Source of the DNA: Timema cristinae
Taxonomy: Eukaryota; Arthropoda; Insecta; Phasmatodea; Timematidae
Length of the DNA: 64,000 nt
Assembly: GCA_039000515.1 (NCBI GenBank)
Contig: JBCFYV010000012.1
Span: 86,892,284-86,956,283 of the forward strand
Reading direction: 5' to 3'
Position numbers and translations under genes: made by a program. The notes beneath the pieces were generated by a model. It saw nothing but the letters and a program-made list of their open reading frames with translations, had not been told where the DNA came from and ran no database searches. Below, one piece after another: positions 23,713 to 35,700 of this stretch. Position 1 is the stretch's first letter, and the number at the start of each line of letters is the position of its first letter.

Positions 23713-26700
23713 CTGCAACAGGGTCACAAAAAAGTTTATTGGACTCAAAAGAGTTCATCAGTTATAAGAGTCAATGTTAAGAATAAGTAAAAAAATAATG
23801 AAGAGTTAACTAAACAAGCACTACACAAAAATAAAATATTATGCCAAAGATGCAAGTATATTTAAGATGGTGTAGCTATTACTTATTTGTCCAGTTGAAG
23901 CTATGAAAAAAGAATTTGTTTGAACTCATTCAGTTGCTATTTTGTACAATTTAAACTCAGGGGAGTATGACAGTTAAGCTTTTTTTTATCTTGTGGAATG
24001 GAAAACGGCTACTACCTTGAGTGCCATGGCGTTGAGCGAGATGGCTCTGCCGGTCCTTCTGTCCCCACACTGGCCCTCCATATCTGCAATCCAGCCCTCA
24101 ATCTGAGTCACTATCTCTTGACGTTTAATCCAGAAATGAGTTTGGATAACCTGCAAGTAAAGGTTTGGAAAAAAGCCATTTAAGTGAGGTATGTAAAATC
24201 ATGTTATGACTCTCACTAGCCATTTCAAGAGAATCAGGGTACAATGAAACATCTTATCTTATTCAGTAATCTAGAAACTTTATGCGGATTAGATGTATTA
24301 CATATATAAAAAAGAGTATTTTCTCTTTTTCAAGTAAATACAATGCTTGTATTAAAAGGTATTAATTAGAGATGGGTCCCTAGAATCTTCAAATCCTCGA
24401 ATCCACCAAATCCTGACAAGTATTTGAGATTCGAGGATTCAGTGTGTTACTGGATTCAATGGGCGAATCTTTCACCTCATAAACAAAGCATAAATTTTGA
24501 ATTCAAAAATTACTTAATTAGGTCTACTTGAGAAGCACAGCTTAATCCGTAATCTTTATTTTGTCGGACACAACAGATAAGCACGAATAAAATAATTTTT
24601 TTACTCGTTGAATATTTTACAAAATCACCGGTGAGTTTACAAAATTACCATCAACCACCAGTGAATAATTCATGTCAAGATTAGGTTTGTTTATGTTAGT
24701 TTAGGCAAGCTTAGACTAGTTTATTTTTAGCTTAGGTTAAGTTAGTTTGGATTTATGTTCTAAATTTTTTATCTACATACACTAGATCTTTTATAGAATA
24801 ATCAGTAAATGTAGATAATACAGCTCACGTTTCATACTTTCACCAAACCGCAATGGGAAATTCATACAATCGTGGTAAATTTAAATAAATACTATTATTT
24901 GTTAAATAAACCATCGCTTTCAGTGATTCTATACAATCACTGGTTATTTTACAAAATAACAAACTAAGCACATTTACTGATATATATATATAATATAGCA
25001 CCGCATCTTACTACCCGTTCGGGTTATACGCCTATGCACTAATTACGGTAATTTAGAGGGAGGGCATTCAAATTTGCATGGAAAGAGCAGGGTAAACCAT
25101 TTAGGAAAAACCATTATCAGTGCACCCTACCAGGATTTAACCCCGTTCTACCTATATTTGGCAGTCTTGTTTAACATGAGACTTGCGCGTTTTACCGTGC
25201 AGCCTGTGTTCTAATATTGTCTTACTTTATATCTTCAGAGCTAATTAATGGAGGGACTCTTGTGATGTAGTGAATGTATTCTAAATAATTTCTATGACAA
25301 TTTATATGGTTTGAACTTTTCTAAAGTTTATTTAAGTAGGTTTTTATTATTTTGTAACTGCTTATTATATTTGAGCCTTTTCTTGAAGTCTATCTAAATA
25401 TTTTCTTATTATTTTGTAACTACTTATTATGGTTGAACCTAATTTGCGTAGCTACATAAACCTTACTTTAAATTGATTATACAGTATTTAATTATTTTAT
25501 TTTAATAATACATTTTTAATATTGTAAATCATGACACGTCATCATCTTATTAATAAAATATTTGAGTGACCATAAATGTATTTTAAATTCTTTCTCTTTA
25601 ACCTAATCTCGACCATAAATGTATTTTATATTCTTTTTCTCTTTAACCTAATCTCTTAATGTATACTAATCCTCGCCTCATAGTACGTGTTTGAAATTGT
25701 GTATTTATTAGTATAGATGATTCGATGAAAAAAAGAAAAGTAATCTACCTAACTTCAATGCGAGCGAAGCCAAGGGCAAACTCCAGGTTAGTATATGTGC
25801 CGCAACACTAATGCTTTTGTTGCGCTTGGCGAGTGACCGCTGTTTCAGGGTTGCCACTATTTTCTTATTACCAAATTCCCTGTGTTTTCCAGGTTTTCCA
25901 GAGAAAATTTTCATTTTTCCAGACACCTAATAGATATTATAAATATAATTATAGAGGCATTTAATTTAGTTTTAAGGAAAATTTTAGAAATGAAGAGTGG
26001 TAATTTGTCATTGGAAGCATGTTTTATTGTGCAAGAGAAACACATGTTTAAGAATTATTTGGAAAATGATGAGAAATGAATGACACATTTTCTAGAAGGA
26101 AAAATTGGTTATATTTTCTGTCTACTCTAAATGGAATGAAAAAAAGGGAAATACCAAAAATACAATTTTGAGTTTAAATGTGGGGTTGGAACGAGATACG
26201 TGTCTTATTAGTGGGGGTGAGTGGAGGAAGCCGAAAATGCGCGGCATTTGCCGAACGAAAACCAGTCGTCTCAGTTGCACTCAGGACTTATCTCAAGCTG
26301 ATGAGGTGCTGGTAAGCATAGTCATCATAAATTAGACGTGTTCCAATCAGACTGCTCAATTCTCCAGTTACAAATTTTAGTCTATATTGTTCCACTTGCA
26401 AGCACTTTATTGCCCAAATTCACTAACAAATTCCAGTAAATTCTAGCTTTTTGGTGAAATTCCCTGTCTTTTCCCGGTTTTCCCTGTTTTCCAGGTGCGT
26501 GGCAACCCTGTGTTTGAAGACCGCGCTAAGACCTAGGATAAATCATATAGCCCTATATGTGTGGTGCTCTGTACTGTGTTAGGAAATGTTAATACGCCTA
26601 CCGGCCTACGTATTGTATATCGATTGTTTGTTTAGAATAGATTCAGGTAATCTGATCACTTAGTAAGCGCTATCGAGTTTTAAGAATCAAATAACGACTT

Positions 26701-29700
26701 GCTAATTCATGATTTTTTTTAAATTGATTAAAACTAAGAGTATATTATTTTTTTAAATATGTTATTGAATTAATTGTAGAAATATTTAAACTTAGTCCTG
26801 CCTAATAAAATGGGAGTGAACATATTGCAAGAGTCGAAAATATGTTCTCGTTTTAAATAGAATGTATTCTCAGAAATTGATATATATAATAAAATAATAA
26901 TAAAACATACTTAGGCATTATTGAGTTCAAAATTTCCAATGTATGTTTAATTGCTTAGCATGTTGTTTTAGTCTTTATTAAAAAAATCTGATTGTATTTT
27001 TATTTTTGCTATCACATGTTTTTTAAAGAAACTTTACTCATTCTATCAACACTTTTTAAAATAACTAAAAGACACTGAAATTTTGATTGATTTGATTTTC
27101 AAACAATAATATGAGTATAGATTGTTTAATTTGGCTGGATTTTAACCTGTATTTTGTGAGGTGGCTGGAGTTGAATAAAGTCAAAAGCATGATTGAAATA
27201 AATCTTAATTTAGAGCTTAGGCCTATATTGTGTAATGTAGGTCTATTTCCAAGTCATTAAAATTTCTAACAATTTGCTAAATTCGGATTCGAGAATAAAA
27301 TATATATTCGGATTCGAGAAATAGTGGATTCGACCCATCTCTAGTATTAATGTATGCACTATATTAAACATTATAGTTAACATTCCAAAACGAAGTATAA
27401 GTACTTTTAATTTTGTTTAAAATATTATTTCGGATTGGGTAAAACGAAATTATTAAAGTAATTAAATAGTGGGAGAAAACTTAAGTTTACGTTATTTTTA
27501 ATGTAAAATATACCATGTTATTATAAAACTTTACTTTTATAACAAAACAGTGACTCTTTACAAGTGTTGGCAACCCAAAATCTAAACATATGATTTTGAA
27601 CCATCATTTAGGTTAAAACCTATCATTAACATACTATAGATACAAAAATAAGACGTCCCAGGTATGAGGTACGTGAACTGCCAGTAAAATAACAATTCAC
27701 GGTCTGGAGTCAATTGACTAATCTGGAAGCCAGTATAATCAGAAAAGTGGAGTGTGTAGAGATTTGTTTAGTAGGAAGTGGACTGTATAGTTTAGTATTC
27801 ACAACCACGGAATGTTTATGGTATACGACACTCTTAAGATATACACGGGACGACTGACTGTCCATGACCAGTAATGCGCACGCGCACGATCCCGTTAACA
27901 GAAAGCACAACAGACACCAACCAAGTTTCTTGGCGTCAGAACAACACAGTAACCATAGTTCAAAATAAAACATTATACACATATACAAGCCCCAAACATC
28001 CCGCCCCCCTTGAAATACTCGTATTTCAATTAGTTTGAGGGGAGGGGAGATAATTTCACCACTGTTCTGATTAGGACACCTTGTGCAGTACGGACTTGAA
28101 CGACACGCACTACGCCATCGAGACCAGGGAATGTTTTCGCCACACGTCCTAGTCGCCAACGTAGTGGAGGCAGGTTTGGTTCCTTGATGAGGACCAGGAT
28201 CCCTTCTTGAAGGTTGTCTTGTGGATGACTCCACTTGGCTTTGGGCTGGAGTTGATGGAGGTAGTCTTGATGCCAACGCTTCCAGAAAGACTGGTGGATT
28301 TGCTGAAGCAGGCTCCATTTCATCAGACGATTTACTGGAGTGGCGGTGACATCAGACTCTGGTAGTATCTGTGGTGGTCCCAAGGTTAGGAAGTGACTTG
28401 GGGTTAGTGATGAGAAATCGCTGGGATCTGCTGATAAAGCACAAAGTGGTCGTGAATTGAGAGTGACTTCAATTTGTGTCAAGACCGTGTACAGCTCTTC
28501 ATAAGTTAGGATCTGAGAGCCAATAGTTTTGAGGAGCAATGACTTGACTGATCGTATCCCTGCTTCCCAAAGTCCTCCAAAATGTGGAGTTGCGGGGGGA
28601 TTAAAGTGCCAGGTGATGTTGTGGTCAACGAAATGCCTACTAAAAACTTCATTGTTGCCAGAATCCGTGAGAAACTTTTGAAGAGTGGAGAGCTGTCTAT
28701 TAGCACCAACAAAATTTTTTCCGCAGTCACTGAACATATCTGAACAATGTCCTTGACGTGCGATAAAACAACGAAATGCCGCAAGAAATGCTTCAGTTGA
28801 TAAGTCTGACGCCAGTTCTAGGTGAATAGCCTTTGTGGAGAAGCAGACAAATAGGCAAATATAGGCCAAACAGGTTCTAGGTTTGCGTACTCGAACCATT
28901 GTGATTGTGAATGGACCTCCATAGTCGACACCTGTCTTCAGAGAGGGTTTGGCTTGACAAACACGAGCTGCCGGGAGACTTCCCATGGCTGGTGTCAATA
29001 AGGTTGGACAAAACTTGAAACATTTTAAACATTTGCGTAGCCGCAATCTGATTGTGTTTCGCGCATCAATTATCCAGAACTCACACTGAAGTAAGGACTG
29101 CAAGTTGTGTGGTCCTGGATGTAGATTATCAACGTGTAGTTGGTCAATTAGAAGTTCCACGAGACGACTCCGCTTCGGAAGTAGGATAGGATGATTTTCT
29201 TCAAAGGACAGATTGGATCGTTGAAGGCGGCCGCCAACTCTTAAAACACCAGCAGAATCGAGAAAGGGATTTAGGCTTTGTACCGAGGATGAACAAGGTT
29301 GATCCTTGACAATACGAGCAATATCATCAGCAAATGATCTGTTGGGTTTGTTTGACCCAAAATAACAGAGCCTTGTGTAGTTCATCAACTTGTAAGGTCC
29401 GGTGGGTGCGACACATCCAGGGCGAGAAGCACAAACAAAACGAAAGCAATACGCTGTTAACGTCTTATTTTTGATAAGGACGAAAACTTATCTAACAGGT
29501 CCAGAATGTTGGTGTCAGGGGCGACTGTAGTCAGAGTGAGGGTTTTGCTTTCTTCAATAGGTTCAGCTAAGCGAGGCAATTCTTTAGGTTGCGGCCAATG
29601 GGTTGAATCCTCCATAAGCCACAAAGGTCCTGCCCACCAAAGTGGGTGCTCAACAAGCTGAGAGGGAAACAACCCACGAGAGGCACAATCAGCCGGGTTT

Positions 29701-32700
29701 TGCTCTGAAGGTATATGGTGCCACCATTCGGGGGAAGTGAGATCTTGGATCTTACTCACACGATTGGCAACAAATGTTTTCCACAGTTGGGATGAAAATT
29801 GGATACAGGCCAATGTGATTGTAGAGTCGGATCAGGCATAGACCTTGTCAATTTTCAAGAAGGAGTAGGTTTCCATTAGCAAGTGTAATGTAAAGTGGTC
29901 AGGGTTTTAGGCCCAGTTCTCAACCATTTCTTGTTTAAATTTACATTAGTTTGCCTTTGTTTATATATTAATATGCTCAAGCTACGAGTACTAAACTGAT
30001 ATATACATTTTTCACTTCCCATTCGTCTAGGCCTAATTTAATTATCTTTATCACTATCAAATGGTTAATTATAAGAAAGTGTGGGGTTTTATGGTAATTA
30101 TAAGGGTTCGGCCAGACTGACAAGCGTGCGAGCGAGCGCGCAAGCGACTGGGAGACCAAACTGGCGAGCGCGTAATTAGCGGACCCTAGTTAGATTATTA
30201 TTAGCACCGCGTCTTACTACCTGTTCGGGTTATATGCACTTACGCTAATGTATAATGGTAGGGTTATTGTGAGATGAAATGAAGGACCTACAGTTTAACG
30301 TGGAATCCGAACCACGGTGGCGGCCTGGCATTCCCCACATTCACAAGATGTCTTGTCAAAGGTAAAGGAAGGGTTTGGAAATCAGATAAATCTGTGCCAG
30401 GACCGAGGATTGAACCCCGGCCGCCAGCACAGAAATCTGACACCTTACCCTAGACCACCAGGTCACCGCCCCCCCCCCTCCTCCTAGTTAGAGAAGATGT
30501 CTCTGTCAAAGACACTTGGTACATCTCTGCTCCTCGAAATTCTTACAGTTGTATTTATAAAAAAGAAAAAAGTAGGAGTGCATCCAATTAATAAATTGAG
30601 AAATGCATATGGTACTGTACTGAAGTGTTTTAAAATCAGATTAGCCGCACCAGTGGCGAAATGGTGCGTTGCACTCGATAGCTTTTGACTAGGAGGCAAA
30701 GGTTCGAATCTTGGCTCAGTGAACTGAAGGTGATTTTTAAAACTTATTTATTGTTGTGGTTTTTTCATACTCTCTCCAAACTAATGGTGATTCTTATTTG
30801 TAAAGGCCTACTTTGATTATAATATTGAAGTATTTTAACATATCGGGTTTACATATATACATTATATTATTTATGGTCTTACCAATTAAATTAGGCCATT
30901 AATATTAATATTAATATTATTATTATTATTATTATTAGCACCGCGTCTTACTACCCGTTTGGGTTATAAGCACTTACGCTAATGTGTAATGGTAGGGTGA
31001 TTGTGAGATGAAATGAAGGATCTACAGTTTAACGTGGAATCCGAACCACGGTGGAGGCCTGGCTTTCCCCACATTCACAAGATGTCTTGCCAGAGGTGAA
31101 GGAAGGGTTTGGTAATCAGATAAATCTGTGCCGGGACCGAGGATTGAACCCCGGCCGCCAGCACAGAAGTCTGACACCTTACCCCTAGACCGCCAGGTCA
31201 CCGGGCCATTAATAGCAAGTGTGTTAAACCTATCATTGATAGAAAAAAGTCAAATATCATGTCAAAATGAGAAGTTTCCCCAGCACTCAATGAACCAACA
31301 TACAATAATATTGTCTAGCGCCTGTAAACTAGACTGTAGGGGCGGGTCGATCGCGCGCGCTTACTCGCTCCAGTGTGGCCACCTCCCATTACAACCAATG
31401 TGTTCTATTTTATATTTTAGTTGCTCACGCGCTCGCTCAGTCTGGCCGTACCCTCAGTCATGTAAATCCTAACCAAAGTTGTAAGCAATGCATGTTTTAA
31501 ATTTCAAGTCTTTAACTTCATTTTCAGGCCTTTAAACTTTTAATCTTATAGTTTTTCATTGTTCAAAGTCTTTGTTGGAATATTAGAGTCATACAAATTT
31601 TTACTTTTACTTTTCATTTTAAGCATCGTGCAACGTAGTGATATCTGAACCCGGAAGCTGGGAGATGCACCTGTGGCTTGCACAGTGGGAGGGGGAGGTT
31701 TTGGCGCGTACTCCTGGCCAATCAGTGCTTTCGCTTGAGCGTCTGGGTTTTGCATTATATGGAAAGGGAGCGTCAGACGCGGGACAGACGCGATCGGGAG
31801 ACAGGACTGTTAACACTAACATAGAGTAGACCGGTAACAACTACCTACCATTTCAACCTGTAGAGATGGGGGAGAGGAGATTTAGCCCAGGTGGCTAAAA
31901 AGTTGTCTTCATCATCGTTCATTTAATTAATTAGCCGTATTATCATGTAAATCGTTTTGTTAAATTAAAACTTCAAATACTACACTACCTCATATGTTTT
32001 TAATCGGCTGAGTACCTCTACCCCCACCATTATATTTATAACCCAGAGATGCTCTACCCAAACTGACTGCCGTGGACGAACCAGTAAGATGAAGATGATC
32101 GAGAAGTGACTGGGTACAGTAACATGAGTGCCAAGAGTTACGCCGCACATAGTTCCAAGCGCGGAAGTGACACTTGTTTTATGGGTGCTACCTTTGATTT
32201 AGCGAGCAAAAGTCGCACCTGTATTGTGCCAGAGGAAATAACCCGGAGGTATACAACAGCTGCATAACCACTCTCAGAGCTATCAGAGAAGCCATGAATC
32301 TCAATGCTACAAGCTGCATCTGCAGAGGTCAGACATCTGTCAATTTGAGATGTTAGAAACAAGTGGAAGCTCAGCTTTGAAATGATTCCATCTTTCAGCT
32401 ATTTCAGGAGGGGGGGGGGGGGGGGGGGGGAAGTGTCCCAGTCAACACCTTTAATCCATAGGATTTGGATAAGATATTTTGCAAACAAGATGATAGGAGA
32501 CAGCCAACCTAGTGGGTCAAATATTCTTGCAATATCCGAGAGTATTACTCGCTTGGAAAGGGATTTTGAGGTCAGTTGTACCTTGTATGAAAAGGTGTCT
32601 GACCCGGGGTTCCATTGTAGACCGAGAACCTTGACTGTGGAATCGTCATCAAAAGAGTATGACAATGGAGGCATTTGAATATCTTCTGGGTGTAACCCTT

Positions 32701-35700
32701 CTAGAAGTATTGGGTGGTTACTTGCAAACTTTCGTAATTGAAAGCCGCCCATCTTCAACAAGTGTACAAGTTCTTGCTGTAGAGCCACTGCCTTTTCAGG
32801 GGACTCAGCGCCCGAACACACATCATCAACATACAGATCTGAGTGAACCCCCCTTGAGGCCTCTGGAAAGCGTGTCTTTTCATCATCAGCAAGCTGGTGT
32901 AGGGTACGAATGGCGAGATAAGGTGACGATGATACTCCATAAGTCACAATCTTTAGATGGTACGCTTGAATTGGATCACTGTCATTGAACCGCCAAAAAA
33001 TGCACTGCTAGTCTTGATCTTCAGGATGGAATTGAATTTGACGATACATTTGTTTGAGATCAGCAGTAAAAACAATTGAATGTGAACGAAAACCAAGGAG
33101 AACCTTTGTAATATCATTTTGAAGTTTGGGTCCTGTTAAGAGCTGATCATTTAGAGAAGTTCCCAAGTCTGTTTTGGCCGAAGCATCGAGCACCACCCGA
33201 AGTTTAGTGGTGGTACTGTCAGGTTTGATCACACAATGATGGGGAATGTAGTAAGAATAGCCAGAGTTGACGGATGGATCTGTCACTACCTCCATGTGAC
33301 CTGTATCTAGATAGTCCTGCATGAAGTCCGAATAACTGGCCTTTAAATGAGGTTGCCGGTGTAGTCGGCGTTCAAGGGCTTGAAAACGACGAAGAGCAGT
33401 GGTGTGTGAGTCACCAAACTATGGTCTGGGGCCATCAAATGTGAGTGCCACACTGTAACGACCCATAACATTTCGAGTGTGCAATTTGACAAAGATGTCT
33501 TCACAGAGAGCTTCCTTGGGGGTGATAACTGGGGTTGACGGCAGTTCTTCAAGTTTCCAAAACTGCTCTACGATATCTGTTAGGGTTGGTGTGCATGAAG
33601 ACGAAGATATGAAGAAAGATGACATGTCTAGAGATGAGGTGTATTGTGACATTGAGGGTTGCTGCACCCTTCCTGTTAACACCCAGCCGAAGACAGTTTC
33701 TAGGGCACAAGGAGTTCCGGATTCCCCTTCTAGTTTCCTTTCTGTGATGATGTGGGAGAAGGTTTCTGCACCGATCAGCATATCGATAGGTCCTGGGGTA
33801 CAGAATGTAGGATCTGCAAGTTTTAAATTTGAAACATGAGACCACATTGGAGATGATAGAGGGGTATTGGGTAAGTGACCAGTAATCCAGGGTAGAACAA
33901 AGACATCGATAGACAAGCTAGGAGACAACAATCCAATGGGTCGGACAAAACAGGTTGAGACCCCTTTGGCCACAGATAACGGTGTATGGGAAAGTCCATG
34001 AAGGGCTAAGGACGCCTTGCGTCGTGACAGGCCTAGCCGTGACAGACATTGGTCAGTAATAAAACTAGCTTGACTCCCAGAGTCAAGTAGTACCCTGATT
34101 ACTTGATATGATCTTGATACATCCTGTGCTTCAACAAGTGCTGTGGACAGCAGGATGGTCGACGGATGGGTTACTCATGCAAAGGAGGCCATGACTGGAG
34201 CTCCAGCCTTGATTTGTGTTTGATAGCGGTTCGCCACTGACTGCAGACTTCAAATATGATAGTCTTTCAATGTTGGTTAGGTTAGGGTTATCAGTGACAA
34301 GGGTTTTAAACAAATTGGAAAAATTGGTCCACAATTTAAGATCCCCGCTGAAATGTGGTAATGGAATGGCCGGGAGCACTTGAGGGGGTAGTTCGTTGCG
34401 TGGAGCTGTCGGGACATTTGGTGGCACTAACACGATCCAAGATAGACATTATGAAATAATAGGTGTTATCGAAGTCACAAAGTCTCTTCTCGTGTGCATC
34501 AAGGTCGAAGTCATTAATGTCTTGACTACTTAATTGCACGGTTAAATGGTCTGTCTCGCGTTAAATGGTCTGTCTCGTAGGTCTCACGCAAGACCTTAAG
34601 ATCCCGACAAGTGGCTATAAATAGCTCACAACACTTGTAGTCTAGGTTCTCGTTTGCTTTAGCTAACGTTTCCACGCGTTTAATCCGGCACTCAGCGCGT
34701 GTCAGCTTGATTAACGCAGAGTCCAGTGATAAATTCGCCATTTTAATTCTCTACCTACTACCGAATACACGACCAAGCGAGCACAGCAAAGTTTATTTAC
34801 AATCTGACAACGTATCAACAGAGCGTTGGAAAAAATACTGTTCCAATATGGCGCATTCACGCACGAAAAGACAGCGTTGTTAAAAGATGGCCGCCATTGA
34901 AATAAATTACAAACAAAATTATTTACGCGAAAATCCACACAAAATTGGGACAAAGTAAATTCAAGCGAGAGAGAAGTACCCAAAACTCATATAACACACG
35001 ATCAGAGCATATATAAGCCTAAAAACATTGTACTGGCGTTACACGTAATAATACGCTGCGACCATTCTAAGCCTATGACACAAATAAACAACACGATACG
35101 ATAAAAACGACGCGAGGAAGGTACAAATTCGGCCCGGAGGACCAAATGTTTGGTAGGAAGTGGACTGTATAGTTTAGTATTCAAAACCACGGAATGTTTA
35201 TGGTATACGACACTCTTAAGATATACACGGGACGACATCCAAAGTGGGACTGACTGTTCACGACCAGTAATGTGCGCGTGCGCACGATCCCGTTAACAGA
35301 AAGCACTACAGACACGAACCAAGTTTCTTGGCGTCAGAACAACACAGCAACCATAGTTCAAAATAAAACATTATGCACATATACAAGCCCCAAACAAAAT
35401 TAGAACAATGAAAGAATCACCTGAAGAATGTAGCTCTAATAAATGAGAAGTGGTTCTTGTAAGCCAGCTTTCTTGATGTTTTTTCATTATCAATGTTTAC
35501 CACTCAACCTTCCACATTATTACACCATTAAAATCAAGTATATGAATACACCAACTCTACAACCAAACTAAAATGAGGACTTGACACACACAAATTTTCC
35601 TGGCCACTCAGTAGTAGTAATAAGAATATATAAAAAAGTATGTGTGTATTTAGGCAAACTTAAAATAAGATAGGTTTGAATGAATAAGCCGTAAGGTAAG

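Larger units (their letters stand above)
24359..27351. mobile_element. hAT-type element with perfect 8-bp target duplication
   Basis: Inverted ends tagagatgggtc (from 24367) and gacccatctcta (to 27343), flanked on both sides by gtattaat (24359-24366 and 27344-27351). The 8-bp duplication and the aga/ggatggg-type ends are diagnostic of hAT. Subterminal repeats of gattcgagg-like motifs occur at both ends. Length 2977 bp. No transposase was recognised, so it is non-autonomous or gutted. It hosts a SINE (24997-25215) and another TIR element (25846-26510). Located in the 12.5-kb BIRC6 intron. Confidence 0.92.
30104..31453. mobile_element. DNA transposon with GC-rich inverted ends and subterminal repeats
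   Basis: Left end gggttcggccagactgac, right end complement gggtacggccagactgag. Behind each end are repeated cgagcgcg/agcgagcg motifs and a second ccaaactggcgagcg / ccacactggagcgag copy. These ends differ sharply in GC content from the surroundings. The adjacent 8-mers do not match, so the target duplication is unproven. Two SINEs sit inside. Confidence 0.6.
29898..32116. mobile_element. 2.2-kb insertion in the BEL/Pao RNase H region
   Basis: RNase H similarity stops at about 32117 (RLELCAA.LLALM) and resumes at about 29897 ([14 protein letters not shown]). The segment between holds a GC-rich TIR pair, two full SINEs, a tRNA-like head and a GC-rich block (31619-31840). The two edges of pol appear to overlap in the LL.LM codons, which may be a target duplication, but the DNA match is poor. 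Class of the primary insertion is unknown. Confidence 0.6.
27765..35396 (-). mobile_element. BEL/Pao LTR retrotransposon, interrupted and decayed
   Basis: Minus-strand element in a BIRC6 intron, same strand as the gene. LTRs at 35147-35396 (5') and 27765-27998 (3'), primer-binding-site-like sequence next to the 5' LTR, polypurine tract next to the 3' LTR. Order gag, protease, RT, RNase H, integrase as in BEL/Pao. Flanks agatt (27760-27764) and aaatt (35397-35401) agree at 4 of 5 bases, consistent with a 5-bp target duplication. Reading frames are broken by stops, frameshifts, a C-run and a 2.2-kb insertion, so it is not active. Confidence 0.93.

Noticed and set aside
23471..23767. Plus-strand 98-codon ORF
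   Set aside because: Antisense of the BIRC6 last exon.
27710..28318. Minus-strand 202-codon ORF next to the BEL integrase
   Set aside because: Runs through the 3' LTR and polypurine tract in a different frame from integrase; no family motif.
31128..31472. Plus-strand [16 protein letters not shown]...
   Set aside because: It translates the SINE head and recurs wherever the SINE does (for example antisense of 11519-11821).
33477..33845. Overlapping ORFs on both strands
   Set aside because: Shadows of the BEL/Pao protease-RT linker.
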